From Marivita cryptomonadis (GTDB lineage: Bacteria; Pseudomonadota; Alphaproteobacteria; Rhodobacterales; Rhodobacteraceae), in contig NZ_JFKD01000007.1 in assembly GCF_002115725.1 (NCBI RefSeq), positions 62,001 to 126,000 of the forward strand: a stretch of DNA of 64,000 bases, written 5' to 3'. This document shows positions 43,544 to 52,835 of the stretch, piece by piece. The position numbers and the translations under genes are program-made. Under the pieces are notes generated by a model. The model made no database searches. It saw nothing but the letters and a program-made list of their open reading frames with translations, and was not told where the DNA came from. Numbering within the stretch: position 1 is the stretch's first letter; the number at the start of each line of letters is the position of its first letter.

Positions 43544-43559
43544 TCGAAAGGAGGCGCGG

Positions 43560-43781
43560 ATGGCGCTGAGCTACAAGGCCCGGAAACGGTGGGCGCTGGT
43601 GATCCTGCTGGTAGGAATGCCCGCCTATGTGATCGCCTGTGTGACGGTGCTCAACTTGCTGGAACGGCCGTCCTTCCTTGTGGAGCTTCTGGTCTATGTC
43701 GTGCTGGGAATCCTCTGGGCGGTGCCGTTCAAGTTCGTGTTCAAAGGGATTGGCCAGCCTGATCCCGACGCCAAGGACTAG
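43560..43781 (+). CDS. DUF2842 family small membrane protein
   Basis: 73 residues, two membrane helices (about 11-32 and 39-58), beginning MALSYKARKRWALVILLVG. This matches DUF2842. AAAGGAGG lies just before the ATG. Cotranscribed with purA, function unknown. Confidence 0.85.
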   Translation: MALSYKARKRWALVILLVGMPAYVIACVTVLNLLERPSFLVELLVYVVLGILWAVPFKFVFKGIGQPDPDAKD

Positions 43782-43801
43782 GTATTTTAGGTGCCGCAAT
43801 G

Positions 43802-43834
43802 AAAAAAGGCCGGACGTGACTGTCCGACCTTTTT
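43802..43834. terminator. Bidirectional terminator
   Basis: AAAAAGGCCGGAC-GTGACT-GTCCGACCTTTTT, with one mismatch in the stem and A/T runs on both sides. It serves the DUF2842 gene and the convergent acidic-protein gene. Confidence 0.85.
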
Positions 43835-43854
43835 CATCTGTGGTGTGATCTGGA

Positions 43855-46269
43855 TCAGCCGGCGGCACGCGCATCGGGCTTGAAGCCGATGCTGTCGGAG
43901 GCGGCAAACCGGCCCCCGCCTTTTTTCTCGATCTTGCCGTCACGTAGAAGCTGACCAAAGCTGCGCAGACGTTCTTCGCGCGAGCTGGCTTCGCCTTCTG
44001 CCTGAAGCAGTTTGGTCATCAGTTGCGGACGCGAGAACTGGTCGCGGCCTTCGACAAAGGACATATACGCAGCTGCCGCTTCGAGCAGTTCGGGCAGTGT
44101 GTGCGCGCCTTGATTTTCGGCGAATTCGGCAAATCCCTCGTCAGTACCTGCCCCCATGTCCGCAGCCTCGACCGGTTCGACATTGCGCATCACGCGGCGG
44201 GGGCGGATGGGGGCTGCGTCTGTTTCGGCCTCGACGTCGATCCGCTGTTCCGCAACCAGTTTGAGCGGCGCAGGGCGCACAGGTGCCGGGCGGGCAGAGC
44301 GCGTTTCGGTGACCTTGGGACGGCGCGGACGCACCGCATCGGCCAAGTCTTCGCGATAGGGTTCTTCTTCGTCGACGGTCTTTTTGCCAAAGCCCAGAAT
44401 GCGGTCTGCCTTTGTCGCGACGACGGCGGCGCGCAAATGCGCAATCGCACTGCGGCGGCGGTTGCCTTCGGGCTCTTCCATCTCGGTGTCGGTCTTGTCG
44501 ACCAAGCGTTCGACAGATCCGGCGTCTTCCTCGATCGAGGTGTCTGTCAGCATCGCGCGCGCCGGGCTGGTCAGCTTGACGGCCTTGCGGATATTGGCGC
44601 TTGCGGATTCTTCCTCGGCTTCCGTCAGGAACTGGGTGTCATCGTCGTCGTCATCATCGTCGAAATCCCAATCTTCGTCTTCGTCGATTTCGGCATGCAG
44701 GTCGGCCAGCTCACGGGCCAGCTCTGCCTCTTGCTCGGGGGTCAGAGAACTGTCTTCGAGGCCGGGGATGGGCCGGACCGCCGCGATCGGGGCGTCGTCA
44801 TCCTCGTCTTCGTCTTCGTCGTCGTATTCTTCCAGACGGCCCGCAGCAAGCGCGGCTTCGACATCGGCCCGCTTGGCCTTGGCGACATGCGCAACGAACG
44901 GCTTGGGTGCGTCGTCTTGGTCGTCGGTATCGTCAACAGCGGCCACGGCGTCTTCAAGCACCAGCGGAGCGTTGTCATCATCGTCGTCCTCATCTTCGTC
45001 GTCGAAGGTGAGCGTGTCGTTCTCGTCTTCCTCGGTGCGGAAAAGGGCGTCGTCTTCGTCGTCGCCAAGACCGTCTTCATCCTCGAGGCTCATCACCGGA
45101 TCGAGGTCGTCTGCGGTTTCGACGGGTTTGTGTTCCGTGGGGGCCTCTGACTGCGCTGCGGCTGCGGCTTCAAGTGCCGCGATCTTGGCGCGAAGGATCT
45201 CGAGTTCGCTTGGCGTGTCATGGGCGACCGGGGCGATCACGTCCTCGAAATCATTTTCGTCGTCATCCGACATCTCGGGCAGAAGGCCATCTTCTTCGTC
45301 TTCCGCCTCCATGTCGAGCTGGTCAGAGACAACCGCCGCAATGGTGTCGGTGAAGAGGTTGTCGTCCAGTGCCGAGACCTCGGTGGGGTCGATAGCATCG
45401 TTTTCTTCGATGCCGTCGCCATCCGGCCCGGACATGGCGTGTTCGTCTTCAATGTATTCCGGGGTCGCTTGCGCCTTTGAGGCAACGACGGCGCGGATGC
45501 GTTGCAGCTTTTCGGCCACGCTGTCGGTTACGACCGGCGTCTCTGTGGCCTCTTGCGCTGCGTACGCGTCGGCTTCGGCGCGACGCTCGGCCTTTTCGCC
45601 TTGTTCGGCGATCAGGTCTTCGATGCTTGTCTCTGCACCCGTGGTTTCGTCGGCATCAAGGATGTCATCGGCGCTGAATGCGTCGTCTTCCTCGATTTCG
45701 ATCGACAGGTCCGTGAAATCGGTGACCACATCCTCTGACACGTCCTCAAGCGCGTCTTCGGCGACATCCTCTGACGTGTCGGGCTGACCCTCTGCCGTGT
45801 CGGACAGGTCAAGATCGGACAGATCGATGTCGGACAGGTCAACATCAGTGGGCGCGATCTCTGAAACCTCATACGGGTCTGCAATCGCGGCGTCGGCTTC
45901 TGCCGATTGGGCCGCGACAGCCAGTGCAGTGGCAGCCACTCCAGCTGTCGCGTCCTCTTTGGCTGCGTCCCTCGATTGTTCCGGCGCGACATCCCCATGC
46001 GGCGTCTCGGCGTCTTCAGAGGCACGCAGAACCAGATTACCTTTCTCAAAGCGGGCTTCGACACGGCGCGCGATCTCACGCTCTGCGATCCGGGCCAGCA
46101 TTTCTGCATCCGGTGTTGGTGGTTCGGCACCAAAATATCGGTCATTCTGGGCAAGATCGCGGAAATACTCCGCAATCGCCTTCATCGTGTCGAAGGAGTT
46201 GTCGAATCCTTCGAGCGTACATGAAAAAGTCCCGTAGGATACCGTGAGTATCTTGTTTGAACTCACCAT
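43855..46269 (-). CDS. Large acidic, low-complexity protein
   Basis: 804 residues. A conserved N-terminal part (MVSSNKILTVSYGTFSCTL ... ARIAEREIARRVEA, residues 1-75) precedes about 500 residues dominated by Asp, Glu and Ala, with short repeats (DVDLSDIDLSDLDLSD) and runs of up to eight Asp. The last 180 residues are more basic and ordered (VRPRRPKVTETR; LPELLEAAAAYMSFVEGRD; RLRSFGQLLRDGKIEKKGGG), as in DNA-binding or protein-binding ends. No membrane or signal sequence. I know it only as a Rhodobacteraceae family of unknown function. ATG 46269 is the likely start. Confidence 0.75.
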   Translation of the reverse strand: MVSSNKILTVSYGTFSCTLEGFDNSFDTMKAIAEYFRDLAQNDRYFGAEPPTPDAEMLARIAEREIARRVEARFEKGNLVLRASEDAETPHGDVAPEQSRDAAKEDATAGVAATALAVAAQSAEADAAIADPYEVSEIAPTDVDLSDIDLSDLDLSDTAEGQPDTSEDVAEDALEDVSEDVVTDFTDLSIEIEEDDAFSADDILDADETTGAETSIEDLIAEQGEKAERRAEADAYAAQEATETPVVTDSVAEKLQRIRAVVASKAQATPEYIEDEHAMSGPDGDGIEENDAIDPTEVSALDDNLFTDTIAAVVSDQLDMEAEDEEDGLLPEMSDDDENDFEDVIAPVAHDTPSELEILRAKIAALEAAAAAQSEAPTEHKPVETADDLDPVMSLEDEDGLGDDEDDALFRTEEDENDTLTFDDEDEDDDDDNAPLVLEDAVAAVDDTDDQDDAPKPFVAHVAKAKRADVEAALAAGRLEEYDDEDEDEDDDAPIAAVRPIPGLEDSSLTPEQEAELARELADLHAEIDEDEDWDFDDDDDDDDTQFLTEAEEESASANIRKAVKLTSPARAMLTDTSIEEDAGSVERLVDKTDTEMEEPEGNRRRSAIAHLRAAVVATKADRILGFGKKTVDEEEPYREDLADAVRPRRPKVTETRSARPAPVRPAPLKLVAEQRIDVEAETDAAPIRPRRVMRNVEPVEAADMGAGTDEGFAEFAENQGAHTLPELLEAAAAYMSFVEGRDQFSRPQLMTKLLQAEGEASSREERLRSFGQLLRDGKIEKKGGGRFAASDSIGFKPDARAAG

Positions 46270-46408
46270 AATATCACCCGCTTTCCAAACTTCTGCGATG
46301 GTCTTGCTAACATGTTTACCAAGACTAAAGCGCATCGAATCTGTGCCCGTTACGGTATCATTTCATGTCCTGATTGTGATCTGTTTCGCCTTTCGTCATT
46401 AATCAGCC

Positions 46409-47092
46409 ATGAACGATCCAATTGTTTTCTCGCAGGAACCAGTCCTGCTTGTCGGTGGCGCGCATGGCGACAATGCGCAGCTTATGTCTGTATTGGACGA
46501 GGTGAAGACGGTGGTCGCTGCCGACAGCGGGGCAGACTGGCTGCGCAAAGTCGGGCGGCTTCCGGATGCGTTGATCGGGGACCTTGATTCGGTGTCTGCC
46601 GCCACGCGTGCCGCGATCCCGCCAGAGGCGGTACATCTTATCACAGAGCAGGACAGCACAGATTTCGACAAGGCGATCCGGTTCATCGCAGCGCCTCTTG
46701 TGCTGGGCATCGGGTTCCTTGGGGGGCAGGTCGATCACCTGCTGGCCGCCATGACGGTCATGGCGCGCTATCCGGACCGGGCGATTGTCCTGATCGGCGA
46801 ACAGGATGTGGTGGCGCATCTGCCCGCCCGCATTGACCTGCCGCTGCCTGCAGGCACCCGTGTGTCGCTTTATCCTATGCGACCCGTGATGGGTGCCTCC
46901 ACTGGCCTGAAGTGGCCGATTGACGGGTTAGAGCTGTCACCGGGTGGGCGCGTCGGGACATCGAACCGGGCAGATGGCCATGTCACACTGACCGTGCAGT
47001 CGCCGGGATTGCTGATCATTCTGCCGGTGTCTGAACGGTCCGTTCTGCAACAGGCACTGGTTCAGGCTGGCGGCTCATGGCCTGCTCTCTGA
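46409..47092 (+). CDS. thiN: Thiamine diphosphokinase
   Basis: 227 residues. Catalytic motifs are VVAADSGADWLRK, DALIGDLDSVS and EQDSTDFDKAI, then GGQVDHLLAAM. It turns thiamine into thiamine diphosphate with ATP. Divergent from the acidic-protein gene. Its last 77 bases overlap the 3' end of the convergent transporter gene. Confidence 0.92.
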   Translation: MNDPIVFSQEPVLLVGGAHGDNAQLMSVLDEVKTVVAADSGADWLRKVGRLPDALIGDLDSVSAATRAAIPPEAVHLITEQDSTDFDKAIRFIAAPLVLGIGFLGGQVDHLLAAMTVMARYPDRAIVLIGEQDVVAHLPARIDLPLPAGTRVSLYPMRPVMGASTGLKWPIDGLELSPGGRVGTSNRADGHVTLTVQSPGLLIILPVSERSVLQQALVQAGGSWPAL

Positions 47093-47960
47093 ACACGATA
47101 TACAGTCCCGAGGCCATCACGATCAGAATGCCCACCGATGCCATCGTGTTGGGCAAATCGCCGAACACCGCAAAGCCGATGATGGTTGCGATGGGGATCT
47201 CAAGATACTGCATCGGCGCCAAGGTGGTGGACGGTGCATAGCGCAGCGACCATGTCATGAGCAGATGCGCAAGCGTGCCGGATAGACCAATGGCCACCAG
47301 AAGCGTCCATGTGCTGGAGGGCAAAAGACTGTCCCATGCAAGGATCGGTGCGACCGTGTCGGGAACCAGAAACAGGATCGGCGCCATCAGAGCAAGTGCG
47401 ATCACACCGGACACGGCCTGCAGACCGATGGGATCGGTCTCCTTGGCGATCTTGCGAGTGACCAGCATGAACAGGGCAAAGTTGACCGCAACCCCCATCG
47501 GCAACAGCGCGGGCCAACCCACCTCTTGGAACGAGGGCTGAATGACCAGAAGGGTGCCCAGAAATCCGACCGCACAGGCAATCATGCGGCGCATCCCGAC
47601 CTCTTCTCCCAGAACATAGTGCCCCAGCAGAAGCATCATGAACGGCATCACGAAGGCGATGGCGATGGCATCGGCCAGCGGCAGGTAATAGAGCGCAGAC
47701 ACCATCATGCCGATCCCAACGATATGCATCAGTGTACGCAGAACGGTCAGGACAAGCACCCGCTGCGACATCCGCCAGACGCGGCCCGTCACGGCAATGA
47801 TCGGGATAAGCACCACAGCCTGAACGCCGAAGCGGACGAGAAGCAACTGTCCAAGCGCCACTTTGTTCGACAGGATCTTTGCTATCGCGTCCCCCATCGG
47901 GGCGACAACGCAGAAACCCAGCATGAGCGCGATTCCAAGGGTGGGGCGGTCTTGTGTCAT
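47016..47960 (-). CDS. EamA/DMT family transporter
   Basis: 314 residues with ten predicted membrane helices in two EamA repeats (for example GQLLLVRFGVQAVVLIPII and TLLVAIGLSGTLAHLLMTWS). Typical SYLGE/RhaT-type exporter features, substrate unknown. The C-terminal tail after the last helix (REQAMSRQPEPVPVAE) overlaps thiN on the other strand. Confidence 0.88.
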   Translation of the reverse strand: MTQDRPTLGIALMLGFCVVAPMGDAIAKILSNKVALGQLLLVRFGVQAVVLIPIIAVTGRVWRMSQRVLVLTVLRTLMHIVGIGMMVSALYYLPLADAIAIAFVMPFMMLLLGHYVLGEEVGMRRMIACAVGFLGTLLVIQPSFQEVGWPALLPMGVAVNFALFMLVTRKIAKETDPIGLQAVSGVIALALMAPILFLVPDTVAPILAWDSLLPSSTWTLLVAIGLSGTLAHLLMTWSLRYAPSTTLAPMQYLEIPIATIIGFAVFGDLPNTMASVGILIVMASGLYIVFREQAMSRQPEPVPVAERTVQTPAE

Positions 47961-48059
47961 GCCGAACGCTACCCTTGGTTGAGTTGACCTGTCAACGCTC
48001 TCCTTTGACTGGGTAAATCACAGCTGGAACGCGCCCGTTTTCAGGGAATTCTGCATGGT

Positions 48060-49433
48060 TTAGCAGTTTGGAATGTTGACCGCCAACCCACCCAACGAGG
48101 TTTCCTTGTACTTCTCATGCATGTCCGCACCGGTCTGGCGCATGGTCTCAATCGCCGAATCAAGCGGGACGAAATGGGTGCCGTCGCCACGCAAGGCGAG
48201 GCTGGCCGCGCTGACCGCCTTGATCGCCCCCAACCCGTTGCGTTCGATGCAGGGCACCTGCACCAGCCCCTTGACCGGATCGCAGGTCATCCCGAGGTGA
48301 TGTTCCAGCGCAATCTCGGCGGCGTTTTCGATCTGCATGGGCGTGCCGCCCAGCACAGCGCAGAGCCCTGCGGCGGCCATTGCGCTGGCGCTGCCCACTT
48401 CGGCCTGACACCCGGCTTCGGCACCGCTGATCGACGCATTGAATTTGACCAGTCCCCCAATAGCGGCGGCGGTCAGCAGAAACTCGGGCACACGGCTGGA
48501 TGTCGCGCCCGGCACATGGTCGAGGTAGTAGCGGATCGTGGCGGGCACCACCCCGGCGGCCCCATTGGTCGGTGCGGTCACAACCTGACCCCCGGCTGCG
48601 TTTTCCTCGTTCACCGCCATGGCGTAGACGCTCATCCAGTCGTTGATCGTGTGCGGCGCCGTCAGGTTCATGCCGCGTTCGGCAAGCAGTTTCTCGTGGA
48701 TGCCCTTGGCGCGGCGTTTGACGTTCAGCCCGCCGGGCAGGATGCCGTCATTCTCAAGACCGCGGTCGATGCAATCGTTCATCACCTGCCAAAGTCGGCG
48801 CATGCCAGCATCAAGATCGGTGACGGACCTGCGGGCCAGTTCATTGGCGCGTTTCATCTCTGCGATGCTAAGACCAGAGATGGCGGCCATCTCCAGCATC
48901 TCGGCTGCGGATTTGAACGGGTAGGACACAGGCGTTCCGTCGTCCGTATCTTTGCCTGCGTCCAGTTCAGCCTGGGTCATCACGAACCCGCCGCCGATGG
49001 AATAGTAGGTCTCTTGCAGGATCACGTCACCTTGCGGGTCAGTCGCGCTCAGGATCATGCCATTGGCGTGGCCGGGCAGATTGGGGCCAAAATCGAAATT
49101 CAGATCGGTTTCGGGGTCGAACCGCAGTGCGGGCAACCCGTCCGGTGTGACGGTCTTGGTTTCCTTGATTTGGGCCAGTGTAGCATCCGCCTTGTCACGG
49201 TCGTAGCTTTCGGGAACAAACCCGGCGAGGCCAAGAATGGTGGCGCGGTCGGTTGCATGTCCGACCCCGGTAAAGGCCAGCGAGCCATGCAGGGACGCTT
49301 TGACGCCCGCCACGGAAAACGGTGCTTTGCGCAACCGGTCAAGAAACCGCGCAGCGGCGACCATCGGACCCATCGTGTGGGACGAGGACGGGCCGATCCC
49401 GACCTTGAACATGTCGAAGACAGACAGAAACAT
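48060..49433 (-). CDS. sdaA: L-serine ammonia-lyase, single-chain
   Basis: 457 residues. The N-terminal beta domain starts [24 protein letters not shown]; the C-terminal alpha domain has the iron-sulfur cysteines, including [35 protein letters not shown]. It deaminates serine to pyruvate using a [4Fe-4S] cluster. The GST gene lies upstream, two bases away on the same strand. Confidence 0.95.
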   Translation of the reverse strand: MFLSVFDMFKVGIGPSSSHTMGPMVAAARFLDRLRKAPFSVAGVKASLHGSLAFTGVGHATDRATILGLAGFVPESYDRDKADATLAQIKETKTVTPDGLPALRFDPETDLNFDFGPNLPGHANGMILSATDPQGDVILQETYYSIGGGFVMTQAELDAGKDTDDGTPVSYPFKSAAEMLEMAAISGLSIAEMKRANELARRSVTDLDAGMRRLWQVMNDCIDRGLENDGILPGGLNVKRRAKGIHEKLLAERGMNLTAPHTINDWMSVYAMAVNEENAAGGQVVTAPTNGAAGVVPATIRYYLDHVPGATSSRVPEFLLTAAAIGGLVKFNASISGAEAGCQAEVGSASAMAAAGLCAVLGGTPMQIENAAEIALEHHLGMTCDPVKGLVQVPCIERNGLGAIKAVSAASLALRGDGTHFVPLDSAIETMRQTGADMHEKYKETSLGGLAVNIPNC

Positions 49434-49435
49434 GG

Positions 49436-50131
49436 TTAAAGCGCGCTCCCTTCAGGTGGCGTTGCTGGTTGCGGATTGGAAAAAGGGGATGGCCCCAACC
49501 CTTCGGCCGTGGCCGCAGCCCGCACACTGTCGCGCGCCTCGATCCGTTGAGCAAGGGCATGCAAGTTGGGCCAGAGTGACACGTCGAACCAGCTTCGATC
49601 CGCGTCGACCGGATAAAGCGCAGGCCAACGCAGCAAGACCGCAAGGTAAAGGTCGCAGATGGTCAGCGCTTTGTTCGCCGGGGCGTATTGACTGTTCAAC
49701 AGGTCGAAATGCGTGGCCAGCGACGTCTGCACCTGCTGGCGTGCCACGGCCTGTTGCCTTGGGTCGGGTCCAGCGATCAGCGCCGGGTAGAACAATGTGC
49801 GCATCTCGGCATGCACGGTGTTTGACAGGTAGAACACCCAGCTGAGAAACGGTCCGCGCGCTGGATCGGACAGATCAGGCGACAGGGTAACGACTTCCCG
49901 GTGACGATCGGCCAGCCAAAGGCAGATCGCAGCTGTTTCAAAAACCGGACCATGGGGCGTTTCCAAAGCGGGGATACGGCCCACCGGGTTCATGCGTTTG
50001 TACGTGGCCCCGTGCTGTGCCGATCGGCTGCGATCCACCAGCGCCGTGCGGTAAGGCAGGCGCATTTCTTCCAGCACCAGTCGCACGACCAGCGAGGCGT
50101 TGTCAGGGGCGTAGTGCAACACGTAGCTCAT
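49436..50131 (-). CDS. Glutathione S-transferase family protein
   Basis: 231 residues. The N-terminal thioredoxin fold shows NPVGRIPALETPHGPVFETAAI, where the cis-Pro and E-T/S pair bind glutathione; a helical C-terminal domain follows. Substrate unknown. It lies directly before sdaA and the two probably share a transcript. Confidence 0.85.
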   Translation of the reverse strand: MSYVLHYAPDNASLVVRLVLEEMRLPYRTALVDRSRSAQHGATYKRMNPVGRIPALETPHGPVFETAAICLWLADRHREVVTLSPDLSDPARGPFLSWVFYLSNTVHAEMRTLFYPALIAGPDPRQQAVARQQVQTSLATHFDLLNSQYAPANKALTICDLYLAVLLRWPALYPVDADRSWFDVSLWPNLHALAQRIEARDSVRAAATAEGLGPSPFSNPQPATPPEGSAL

Positions 50132-50288
50132 GTCGCGGGTGTAGCGCGAAGCGTGTCGCGTCGAGGATGCGAAAGCGGCGCGTGGCAGCGAAAAAGCGAT
50201 GTGCTTAACCCTGTCTTTACCGATGTTGGCCAGAGTGTTGGCACATATGCTGCAAGGGATCGGCAGACATGATGCGAAAGGGATGCTG

Positions 50289-50465
50289 ATGACAACCTAT
50301 CTGAACCGACTTGCGTGGTTTGCCGCTTTGCTTACCATCATCGCTTGGGCCTTTGTGCCGCGCGCGGCGATGGCCTATCCGGTGATGTTTCCATCGGTGC
50401 CTGCCGTGGACACACTGCCCTTACCGCCGGTTCCGTCGACCAATACCCCCGACCGCGAGGGGTAG
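50289..50465 (+). CDS. Small exported peptide
   Basis: 58 residues. MTTYLNRLAWFAALLTIIAW and the following FVPRAAMA form a signal peptide; the mature part is short and proline-rich (FPSVPAVDTLPLPPVPSTNTP). AGGGA lies six bases before ATG 50289; ATG 50283 is an alternative. Function unknown. Confidence 0.5.
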   Translation: MTTYLNRLAWFAALLTIIAWAFVPRAAMAYPVMFPSVPAVDTLPLPPVPSTNTPDREG

Positions 50466-50563
50466 GCTGCACAGGTCTTGTGGATCGCAAGACACGGGCA
50501 CAGGACAATGTCACGCGACGGATTCGAAGAATTCGGTCTCGCCCCGCGCGATGTGACGTCCTA

Positions 50564-50597
50564 TAAGGTGGACAAACCTGTAAGGTGCACAAACCTG
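50564..50597. repeat. Tandem 17-base repeat
   Basis: TAAGGTGGACAAACCTG and TAAGGTGCACAAACCTG follow each other directly with one base different. They lie just before the rpiA ribosome site. Each unit also has AGGT...ACCT arms, so each is a weak inverted repeat. Confidence 0.7.
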
Positions 50598-50612
50598 CCC
50601 AAGGAGCCGCCC

Positions 50613-51395
50613 ATGCCCGGAGAGTTGTCGCCCATCGACAAGGCCAAATTCGTCGCTGCAAAACGCGCGGCGGACATGGTCGAGGACGGTATGCGCGTCG
50701 GTCTGGGCACCGGTTCGACAGCGGCTTGGCTTGTTCGTCATCTGGGTGACCGGGTCCGCGACGAAGGTCTGCGGATCAAGGGCGTGCCGACCTCGGCCCG
50801 CACTGCACAGCTGGCACGTCAAGTCGGGATTGAAGTGATCACGCTGGACGAGGCGGGCACGCTCAACATCACCATCGACGGCGCAGACGAATTCGACCGC
50901 GATCTTAACCTGATCAAGGGCGGCGGCGGTGCGCTGCTGCATGAAAAGATCGTGGCGGCAGCCAGCGAAGAAGTCGTTGTCATTGCCGATGCCGCCAAGG
51001 AAGTGGGCACGCTTGGTGCGTTCCCATTGCCGATTGAGGTGATCCCGTTTGGCTGGACCACAACCCAGATGCTGGTGGAAGAACTGCTGGTCGCGGCTGA
51101 TGTGATGGGTCGCCGGATCACCCTACGCATGAACGCGGGCAAGCCCTTTCTCACGGATGAGGGCAACCACATCCTCGATCTGCACCTCAGCCGGATCGGC
51201 AATGCGCGACAACTGGCGATGGCGCTGAACCAGATGCCTGGCGTTGTCGAGAACGGACTGTTTGTCGATCTCTGCGACAAGGTCATCATCGGTTACAGCG
51301 ATGGCCGTGTCGAAACCCGTGATATCAATGAGGGCACGGTCAGCGAAGATCGCATCGACCTCGTGGAGAACGACAACCTCTTTTCCGACATCTGA
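50613..51395 (+). CDS. rpiA: Ribose-5-phosphate isomerase A
   Basis: 260 residues with GLGTGSTAAWLV, TIDGADEFDRDLNLIKGGGG and ALLHEKIVA, the substrate loops and catalytic Asp/Lys/Glu of RpiA. It interconverts ribose-5- and ribulose-5-phosphate. AAGGAG lies six bases before ATG 50613. The region before it contains the tandem repeat. Confidence 0.96.
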   Translation: MPGELSPIDKAKFVAAKRAADMVEDGMRVGLGTGSTAAWLVRHLGDRVRDEGLRIKGVPTSARTAQLARQVGIEVITLDEAGTLNITIDGADEFDRDLNLIKGGGGALLHEKIVAAASEEVVVIADAAKEVGTLGAFPLPIEVIPFGWTTTQMLVEELLVAADVMGRRITLRMNAGKPFLTDEGNHILDLHLSRIGNARQLAMALNQMPGVVENGLFVDLCDKVIIGYSDGRVETRDINEGTVSEDRIDLVENDNLFSDI

Positions 51396-51412
51396 TCGCG
51401 GTTGCCTAAGCG

Positions 51413-52696
51413 TCAGTGAACAGACAACCCATGCACAGATTGTGTGCCAACCAATGCAGGCCGACGCAGGGCAAGCAGGTGCTTGGCTTCCCCGTCCTTG
51501 CCCTGTTTCAGCAACGCGGCCAGCAGGGCGAATTCCAGTAGATCGCGCTGGGCGCGACTACCACCAAGGCGCGCATGATCGCCCATCGCGCCAATCAACA
51601 ACGACGTCGCTTCGGCCCAGTTCTGCTGTGCCAGCGCGCGAAACGCTTCTGCCAAAGGTGTCACCACATCGCCCGTGCTTGGGTTGGGCGCAGCGATGAT
51701 CTGCATCAGCGCGTCCCCATCCCCGGCCATGGCATGCGCGAGCGCGGCATGGATGTCGATAAATCCGATCCCGGTCTTTGGGAAAAAGCGCTGCGCGTAG
51801 ACGCTGATTTCATGCCAACGGTCCTGTGGCACCTCAACCCCGGCAAGCTCCGCACGAAACAGCAAGGACGCCGCATCGGTCAGCACATTGATCGGCATGC
51901 TCTGCGACACATCTGGCCGAATGTCGGTCTCAAGCCGGTGCCACATCGTTTGCGTGTCGCCCTGTTCCAGTGCCCAAAGGGCGGCGTGCCACGACAGGTG
52001 ACCATGCAGATATCCCGCCCGGTCATAGGGTTCGAGCCATTCAGTGAGGTACGACACCCCAAGGTCGATATCGCCGGTTTCATAGTAAATGTGGCTGCGC
52101 ACATGCGCACCATTCGCGTTGCGTGGGTTCAGCGCAAGTGACCGTTCGATGTAATGATCCGCCGCGTCAAGATTGCCGGTTTCGCAGAGCGCAAACGCAT
52201 ACTGGCTTAGGCACCACCAATCCTCGCCGTAATGCGGCAGCAGCTTGGCCATGTAAGCCAGCGTTTCCGCCTCGCGCCCCGGCTTGCCGGAAAAACCGAT
52301 CAGCCCGAACACCGAAGAACAGGTCTGCGCCAGCAGCGCATCACGCGGATGATTGTCCACGTGAGCGCGGATGGCTGGGTAAGCCTGTGCGGTCTTGCCT
52401 GACAGCAGCAGGTCAAACGCCGCGATATGGCTGGCCTCGCGCTCAGAGCGCGGACCTTTCGCGTCCCGTGCAGCAGCCATCGCCACCTTGGCCTCTGGCA
52501 GTCTGTTTTCATATTGCAGACCGCGGGCCAGACCGACATGGGCCAGCGCAAAGTCTGGATCATGGTTGATGGCATTCTGGAATGCGTCCGAAATGCCTGG
52601 CTGCCCCGCCAAAAGCAGGTCGGTCGCGGCTATGTAGTGATCGCGGGCGGCGTCCGACCCTGTCGAGATCGTGTTGCCATACCTGTCCTGTTTCAT
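51413..52696 (-). CDS. Tetratricopeptide repeat protein
   Basis: 427 residues built from TPR-like helix pairs, such as PDFALAHVGLARGLQYENRLPEA, YAFALCETGNLDAADHYIERSLALNP broken here to its SLALNPRNANGAHV part. No signal peptide. The pattern resembles a conserved alphaproteobacterial TPR family of unknown function. ATG 52696 is used; the earlier in-frame start has no homology. Confidence 0.8.
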   Translation of the reverse strand: MKQDRYGNTISTGSDAARDHYIAATDLLLAGQPGISDAFQNAINHDPDFALAHVGLARGLQYENRLPEAKVAMAAARDAKGPRSEREASHIAAFDLLLSGKTAQAYPAIRAHVDNHPRDALLAQTCSSVFGLIGFSGKPGREAETLAYMAKLLPHYGEDWWCLSQYAFALCETGNLDAADHYIERSLALNPRNANGAHVRSHIYYETGDIDLGVSYLTEWLEPYDRAGYLHGHLSWHAALWALEQGDTQTMWHRLETDIRPDVSQSMPINVLTDAASLLFRAELAGVEVPQDRWHEISVYAQRFFPKTGIGFIDIHAALAHAMAGDGDALMQIIAAPNPSTGDVVTPLAEAFRALAQQNWAEATSLLIGAMGDHARLGGSRAQRDLLEFALLAALLKQGKDGEAKHLLALRRPALVGTQSVHGLSVH

Positions 52697-52835
52697 CGCC
52701 AACCCCCAGTTCCAAGGCAGCTTAGGCGGAAAACCCGAATCCGGCAACGTAGGCGTGACGATGTGTGAGCATCCCTCTCTGGCCTTCCCCGTCGCCATGT
52801 GAAATATCTTTGCGCGCAATCAGAAGGAGCCGACC

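Noticed and set aside
44384..45787. Serine-rich 467-residue plus-strand frame
   Set aside because: It is the antisense reading of Asp/Glu codons in the acidic protein, which gives Ser/Val/Phe runs by simple complement.
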